The translations under genes and the position numbers were made by a program. DNA of 23,854 nt from Candidatus Multiplicimicrobium inquinatum (lineage in GTDB: Bacteria > Omnitrophota > Omnitrophia > Omnitrophales > Aquincolibacteriaceae): assembly GCA_002344825.1 (NCBI GenBank), contig DDUN01000013.1:1-23854 (forward strand), written 5' to 3'. Shown piece after piece: positions 21,001 to 23,854 of the stretch (positions are counted from its first letter, which is position 1; each line of letters begins with the position of its first letter). A model generated the notes under the pieces. It was not told the origin of the DNA. It was given only the letters and a program-made list of their open reading frames with translations, and did not search any database.

Positions 21001-23854
21001 TAACATTCCCCGAGCCCGCTGAAAGCTTTAGCCCAATATCCACATACGTCACTCCCGATAAATCCATGACCTCAACCGGCACAGTTGAGTAATTATCGAA
21101 ACTTGAAATACTGCCGGCAAAACTTCCGGGGTTGGCTGTATTGAAGCCTAGTTCAAATTCGGATACGCTGAGTTTGTTAAGACTCGAAGTGGCATCCGGT
21201 AGCGGAAAATCACTGTCAAAAGCAGCCAGCTCGACAAAATAATCAATCAGTGATGGAGCAGTAACTGCAACATTCGGGGCGATCGATTCAATGAAGGGAT
21301 GATTGCCCAAACGCAATTCCAAAACAGCCGTCGGATCCGAAACACTTCCATTCTTAAGCACAAAGTTGATGTTTGTTATTCTCGAAGAATCAACCCCTGA
21401 GAAAGATGCCATGGGAATTTCGAAAAATCTTTCCGTCCCATCAACACCAGTCAGCTCAAGCGAAGCTTTATTGCCGCTATCGTCTTCCACTTCAACATAG
21501 ACAGTTCCGGATCCTGAATCTAGTCGCAATCCGGCAACAACCGTCTGTCCGGTCAGATTCTTGACTTCCTGTCCCGTTGTTCCAAAATTATCAAACGGGC
21601 TGACACCCGCCGCAAAGCTGTTCAATGCCGTGACATTAAAAGCAATGTCATACCGCTGTGCGGAATTCAAAGTAACTAATGAGTTAATTCCGATTGGCTC
21701 GAAAAGTCCGCTTAAAGCACTCACATCCGCCGCCGTCAAGACCGCATTCGGTGAAATTTGATTCGCAAAAGGATGATTACCCATTCTGACAGATAAAGCC
21801 GATGTTGGATCGGTGACTTTTCCATTTTTTACGACAAAATTAATATTGGTTATCTGCGCCGCATTGACATCAGAAAATAATGTCAACGGCAATTCAAAAA
21901 ACTTCTCTGTCGTATCGACGCCAGAAACCTCAACGACCGATTTATCTCCGTTTGAGTCTTCAACCTCGACAAAAACAGACCCGCTTCCGGACGCCAGCTT
22001 AAGTCCAACAACAATTGTTGCACCGGACAGATTTTTGACTTCCTGTCCAATTGTGCCAAAATCATCAAAAGGGCTTAAACCTGCGGCAAAAGAGTTGGCC
22101 GAAGTTACATTAAAAGCAATATCGTATTGCGTCGCTGAATGAAGGGTTACTAACGAGTTAATCCCAATCGGCGCGTAAAAACCGCTAAAGGTACTGATGT
22201 TTGCCGCGGTTAAAAGAGGATTGGACACTACGGCCGAAGTATAGGGGTGCTTACCTAGTTCAACATTCAAAGTGCCAATGGAAGCAGAGAGTTGCCCCTC
22301 TTCAAGCACAATGTTAATTCCGCGAATCGCTGTTAAATCTAAAGCAGGGTTATCAAAAGCGCTTAATGGAATTCTCCAATAACGCTGCGTTGTATCAATC
22401 CCGCTTAAAACAACAGAATCCGTCACGCCATTCTGAAGCTCAACTTTAACGGAACCGGTTCCCCCAGAAAGCTGCAGCCCGATATCAATGTGGGTAAGCC
22501 CGCTCAAATTCATTGTCTCAAACGGGATGGTTCCAAAATTATCAAAAGTTGAGATACTGCCACCATAACTGCCGGCATTGCTTAAGTCGTAATTAATATT
22601 AAATTCGCCCGCGTTCACAATTGTAGTTGCAACCGTCGCAGTCGGTTGCGGCGCTGCGCTCTGAAACCCAACAAGGTTGTTGAACGTATTGATTTGACTT
22701 GCGCTGGTCACAGCCGTATCAGGCCCAATTGAAGAATCAAACGCATGATCTCCAAGGCGAACTGAAAGCGTTCCAACTTTCGTTGTCACGTTTTCACTGA
22801 TGACCGTAAAGTTAATGTTCGTCACTTTGGTGAGATCCACATTGCCAACCAAGCTCGCCAATGCAATCCCATAAAACTGTTCAGTCGTGCTCACACCGTT
22901 CAGTTTCACAATGCTCTTGCCGCCCAGTGAGTCTTCCACTTCAAACACAATCGTTCCCGTACCTGCCGCAAGTTTTAATCCCACAAAAATATCCGCGACT
23001 CCGGAAAGGTCTTTTACTTCCTTCGCCACAGTTCCAAAATCATCAAAAGGGCTAATACCTGCCGCAAAAGATCCCGCGGCCGTCACGTTAAAGTCTACGT
23101 TATATTCCGTAGCGCTTAACTGTGTCGCTGTCCCGTTCACCGCGATCGGATTATAAAGGCCGGTCAAATGGCTAATGTTTGCAGCTGTTAATGCCGGGTT
23201 CGGATTTACATTCGTAATGAAATCACCGAGACGGATCTGAAGTGCTCCCGCGTTCGTGATTTCTCCGTTCTCCAAAACAAGGTTAAATCCAACGACTTTC
23301 GTTAAATCGACACCAAGGAAGTCTGTTAGCTGCACGCGATAAAACTTCTCAATATCCGTAATACTCGAGAGAATCACAAAAGCCTTGGCGCCGGTTGAAT
23401 CTTCTATCTCAAGTTTGATATCGCCTGTTTGACCCGCGCCCAGCTTAAGCCCTACAGTTAAACTACCTGCCGCGGAAAGATCGAGAAACTCTTTCGCTAC
23501 CGTGCTGAAATCATCAAACGTGCTGATTGCTCCGGCAAAACTGCCTGCGGGAGTTACATCATAAGTTAATGTTGAAAGCGTACTGCCCTGTTTGTTGATT
23601 GTTCCAACAACCGCAGCTCCGGCTCCATCCTGATCAAATCCAACGATATCTTTAAATGCCAAACGGCTGATATCTGCCGCAGTCAAAACAGGATCCGCAT
23701 TAATCGTCGGGATAAAATCACCCACGCGAATCTGCAAAGTCCCGGTGCTTGATATCTCACCGTTTTCAGCAACGATGTTAAAGCTCACTACCTTCGTTAA
23801 ATCAACTCCCGAAAAATTAGAGAGTGCAATGCGGTAAAACTGTTCCGTTGAAGT
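18053..23854 (-). CDS. Giant multi-module surface-type protein with CBM-like repeats and a glucoamylase-like domain (N-terminus beyond the window)
   Basis: The frame is open to the right edge: 1,933 codons are visible, and the N-terminus is missing. The GTG at 23788 is internal to a repeat, not the start. In order, counting from that GTG: the end of one module; six beta-sandwich modules (26-190, 191-347, 348-512, 513-671, 672-829, 830-996), each with S-x-FD[DN]-[FY]-x-T, a VGLKL-type strand, a [DG]TT[EQ]-[KR]-[FY]-[FW] turn and a closing L-x-[VI]-x-[LM]-G-[DN]; a divergent module (997-1160); an alpha-helical domain (about 1165-1595) like PF10091/GH144 glucoamylase-like enzymes; and two further CBM-like modules (1600-1752, 1755-1911). 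No PEP-CTERM, sorting or anchor signal is at the C-terminus. An exported carbohydrate-binding and -degrading role is inferred. No signal peptide can be seen here. Confidence 0.85.
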   Translation of the reverse strand, partial: TSTEQFYRIALSNFSGVDLTKVVSFNIVAENGEISSTGTLQIRVGDFIPTINADPVLTAADISRLAFKDIVGFDQDGAGAAVVGTINKQGSTLSTLTYDVTPAGSFAGAISTFDDFSTVAKEFLDLSAAGSLTVGLKLGAGQTGDIKLEIEDSTGAKAFVILSSITDIEKFYRVQLTDFLGVDLTKVVGFNLVLENGEITNAGALQIRLGDFITNVNPNPALTAANISHLTGLYNPIAVNGTATQLSATEYNVDFNVTAAGSFAAGISPFDDFGTVAKEVKDLSGVADIFVGLKLAAGTGTIVFEVEDSLGGKSIVKLNGVSTTEQFYGIALASLVGNVDLTKVTNINFTVISENVTTKVGTLSVRLGDHAFDSSIGPDTAVTSASQINTFNNLVGFQSAAPQPTATVATTIVNAGEFNINYDLSNAGSYGGSISTFDNFGTIPFETMNLSGLTHIDIGLQLSGGTGSVKVELQNGVTDSVVLSGIDTTQRYWRIPLSAFDNPALDLTAIRGINIVLEEGQLSASIGTLNVELGKHPYTSAVVSNPLLTAANISTFSGFYAPIGINSLVTLHSATQYDIAFNVTSANSFAAGLSPFDDFGTIGQEVKNLSGATIVVGLKLASGSGSVFVEVEDSNGDKSVVEVSGVDTTEKFFELPLTLFSDVNAAQITNINFVVKNGKVTDPTSALSVRMGNHPFANQISPNAVLTAADVSALSGLFEPIGINSLVTLNSAQRYDIAFNVTALNSFAAGVSPFDNFGTTGQEVKNLTGQTVVAGLRLDSGSGTVYVEVEDDSGNKASLELTGVDGTERFFEIPMASFSGVDSSRITNINFVLKNGSVSDPTAVLELRLGNHPFIESIAPNVAVTAPSLIDYFVELAAFDSDFPLPDATSSLNKLSVSEFELGFNTANPGSFAGSISSFDNYSTVPVEVMDLSGVTYVDIGLKLSAGSGNVMLELQSGTTTDYVILTGVDTTQRFWRIPLAAFNNAALDLTQIKGLNVIVQSGATTSSSGTLNVKLGNHQAFPTAMAAAYNQALLTQLSSSPSLSAGGGNTVAGQPDGVALASVLSDSEFEYEYNLQGNATAFAFARIANSDNSAFVLPQQFILAARGSLNALTRVEIKDENGVIASFALPLGVAYQNYTLDLSLAPAAFDRTKVKEIVFVQDANFKSGLAEDLVQVQIGGIDYAPTVLSAAQTQLKSDLISQGLDYFVSGVGIDPVTHLPYDRAGVKVTQPTLIGFYLQILAESIQGNLSNGMTTAQALTEINFVMDQLSNIQTNFGWKGLIPWMNVDPYSAASANYNFIDNGNLTLSLAVLAGALESAGLAGADAIAAAQAIAKVDAFIQAQKVGYVDLATQSFGLFAQGYNSATNSYDAWVNRVAVEFRPAIALLKTLYGSDIPDTAWSKILPNSGHEYFYNPTYVDRNGTGIANMGSWDGGAFQLFWPQLFVRESDFIGTRNALYNGLLSYLDYSNQNKIPGIISASDVPGEGYVGAQGVGILAESPIHQASGLLMDTGSIYALTSAYSVDPALVMGWLEAIGEQLNIEGIYGFFDAARSNREIVQTFIGIDVASTILGLAGTGPDAFKVFLRNRGLETGFNTLYDDLSRAMAPLIPKTDAVPAQAPEFADKSLSIFSDFVFEGVLNNFQTGVNTLFSSADYFQGYKFNYGDLSGVGGWGGHYWILSQDYDASAHELVIYAGVVNTPQQIRIELKNQADVTVYTASVNLPAGAFQTIRIQLPNEAALQGVRSVFAIVDQNHTGDTSGEFTIYAMNFIRVPSAQVLIPNTSVGPGNVTDLGAGTPNLVSSNGGSTLTTPTPDYYQLAFDLNQDSFAGVSVNFDPLNNGSFIDLSTFTDIVFGLSSDKAKTLKLEFEDVNGKKSRHDVVVDVSANYYKFLKNFLNDGVDQTKIKKMNIIVDENSVAPGDEIGEFTFEIQGL
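18056..18991 (-). other. Two C-terminal CBM-like modules of the giant protein
   Basis: The first (residues 1600-1752, 18533-18991) has GGHYWILSQDYDASAHELVIYAGV, RIELKN and a closing FTIYAMNFIRV. The second (1755-1911, 18056-18526) has LDLSTFTDIVFGL-type and LKLEFEDVNGKKS strands and ends FTFEIQGL at the stop. Both show the strand pattern of the N-terminal repeats but share little exact sequence with them. A Gly/Ser/Thr-rich linker joins the two. Confidence 0.6.
19004..20296 (-). other. Glucoamylase-like (PF10091/GH144-type) domain of the giant protein
   Basis: Residues about 1165-1595. The pattern follows the (alpha/alpha)6 glucoamylase-like family: FIDNGNLTLSLAVLAGALE (compare S-x-D-x-G-W-L), MGSWDGGAFQLFWPQLFVRE (compare SW-G-T-MFEY-L-P-L), IPGIISASDVPGEGY (compare PWGISES), GLLMDTGSIYALTSAYSVDP, LNIEGIYGFFDAARSN (compare YGF-x-EA), and VQTFIGIDVASTILGLAG (compare Y-x-x-DQG-x-I). 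Family members act on beta-glucans such as cyclic or linear beta-1,2-glucan. Several usual residues are changed, for example FQLFW for MFEYL and IDVAS for DQG, so activity is uncertain. Confidence 0.6.
20309..20800 (-). other. Divergent seventh CBM-like module of the giant protein
   Basis: Residues 997-1160. It keeps the strand spacing of the tandem modules (EFEYEYNL, LTRVEIKDENGVIASFALPL, YTLDLSLAPAAFDRTKVKEIVFV, LVQVQIGG) but lacks the S-x-FDxF-x-T motif. It forms the junction between the repeats and the hydrolase-like domain. Confidence 0.55.
20801..23854 (-). repeat. Six full and one partial tandem ~160-residue modules in two alternating classes
   Basis: Module coordinates: partial 23714-23854, R1 23219-23713, R2 22748-23218, R3 22253-22747, R4 21776-22252, R5 21302-21775, R6 20801-21301. 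R1, R3 and R6 are long (165-167 residues); R3 and R6 share the features TTQRxWRIPL and LDLTxIxGxN. R2, R4 and R5 are short (157-159) and share G[LF][YF]xPI, NSFAAG or GSFAAG, SPFDDFGT and EVKNL. R4 and R5 are the most alike, consistent with the most recent duplication. Confidence 0.8.

Noticed and set aside
21813..22142. Plus-strand open frames opposite the giant gene's repeats
   Set aside because: Similar frames recur opposite each module (for example 21303-21500 and 22887-23156), as expected from mirrored repeat coding, with no independent coding signal.
23786..23788. GTG as the start codon of the giant protein
   Set aside because: The same frame stays open to the window edge, and the 22 codons beyond it encode TSTEQFYRIAL and VDLTKV, matching the equivalent part of the other modules.
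20801..23854. CRISPR or non-coding satellite explanation for the repeated DNA
   Set aside because: The period is about 480-500 bases, the repeats diverge mainly while keeping protein motifs, and all lie in one open frame.

Overview
The window reads as a chromosomal segment of a Gram-negative (diderm) bacterium. An MlaEFD outer-membrane lipid transport set, exported lipoprotein-type proteins and a very large exported-type repeat protein support this. The order rplU-rpmA-obgE-proB, a small protein resembling the exosortase-associated TIGR04073 family, and a giant surface-type protein together suggest a member of the Omnitrophota/PVC-like assemblage. That placement is an inference from gene content only. 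Every gene I can support lies on the minus strand, so transcription runs from high to low coordinates.

Layout in the direction of transcription. (1) 23854-18053: the C-terminal 1,933 codons of a giant protein whose start lies beyond the right edge. It has a partial and six full tandem beta-sandwich/CBM-like modules, a divergent seventh, a glucoamylase-like (PF10091/GH144-type) domain, and two further CBM-like modules. A strong terminator follows at 18006-18034. (2) 17897-8343: one tightly packed probable operon with a good sigma-70 promoter at 17928-17956. It starts with riboflavin genes (ribB fused to a degraded GTP cyclohydrolase II half, ribH, nusB, a reductase-only RibD, ribE). It continues without a break into an anti-sigma kinase, a STAS antagonist, mlaE, mlaF, mlaD and a membrane CHASE2-SpoIIE phosphatase. 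It ends with a TIGR04073-like small exported protein, a short CbiX chelatase and a thioredoxin-like ferredoxin. (3) 8260-2861: a second operon behind a promoter at 8290-8319. It encodes a coiled-coil protein with an L7/L12-CTD-like head, a DUF151 nuclease-like protein, thioredoxin reductase, a TlpA-like lipoprotein, an unknown 96-residue protein, a DUF547 protein and a nitrilase-family amidase. (4) 2788-2213: rplU-rpmA with a near-consensus promoter and a strong terminator. (5) 2090-1: obgE, proB and probably the first codons of the next gene (proA would be the usual neighbour).

The points most worth a second look are these. The Obg GTPase has lost its G3/switch II motif while keeping the alignment length. 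The RibA half of the RibBA-like protein has lost its zinc and catalytic signature (RibBX-like). A complete partner-switching set (kinase, STAS antagonist, sensor phosphatase) is wrapped around the Mla transporter, so the STAS protein could act as RsbV, as MlaB, or as both. The giant protein has two alternating classes of binding module in front of a sugar-hydrolase-like domain. No RNA gene, CRISPR array, insertion sequence or transfer boundary was seen, and no gene-free stretch exceeds 300 bases.
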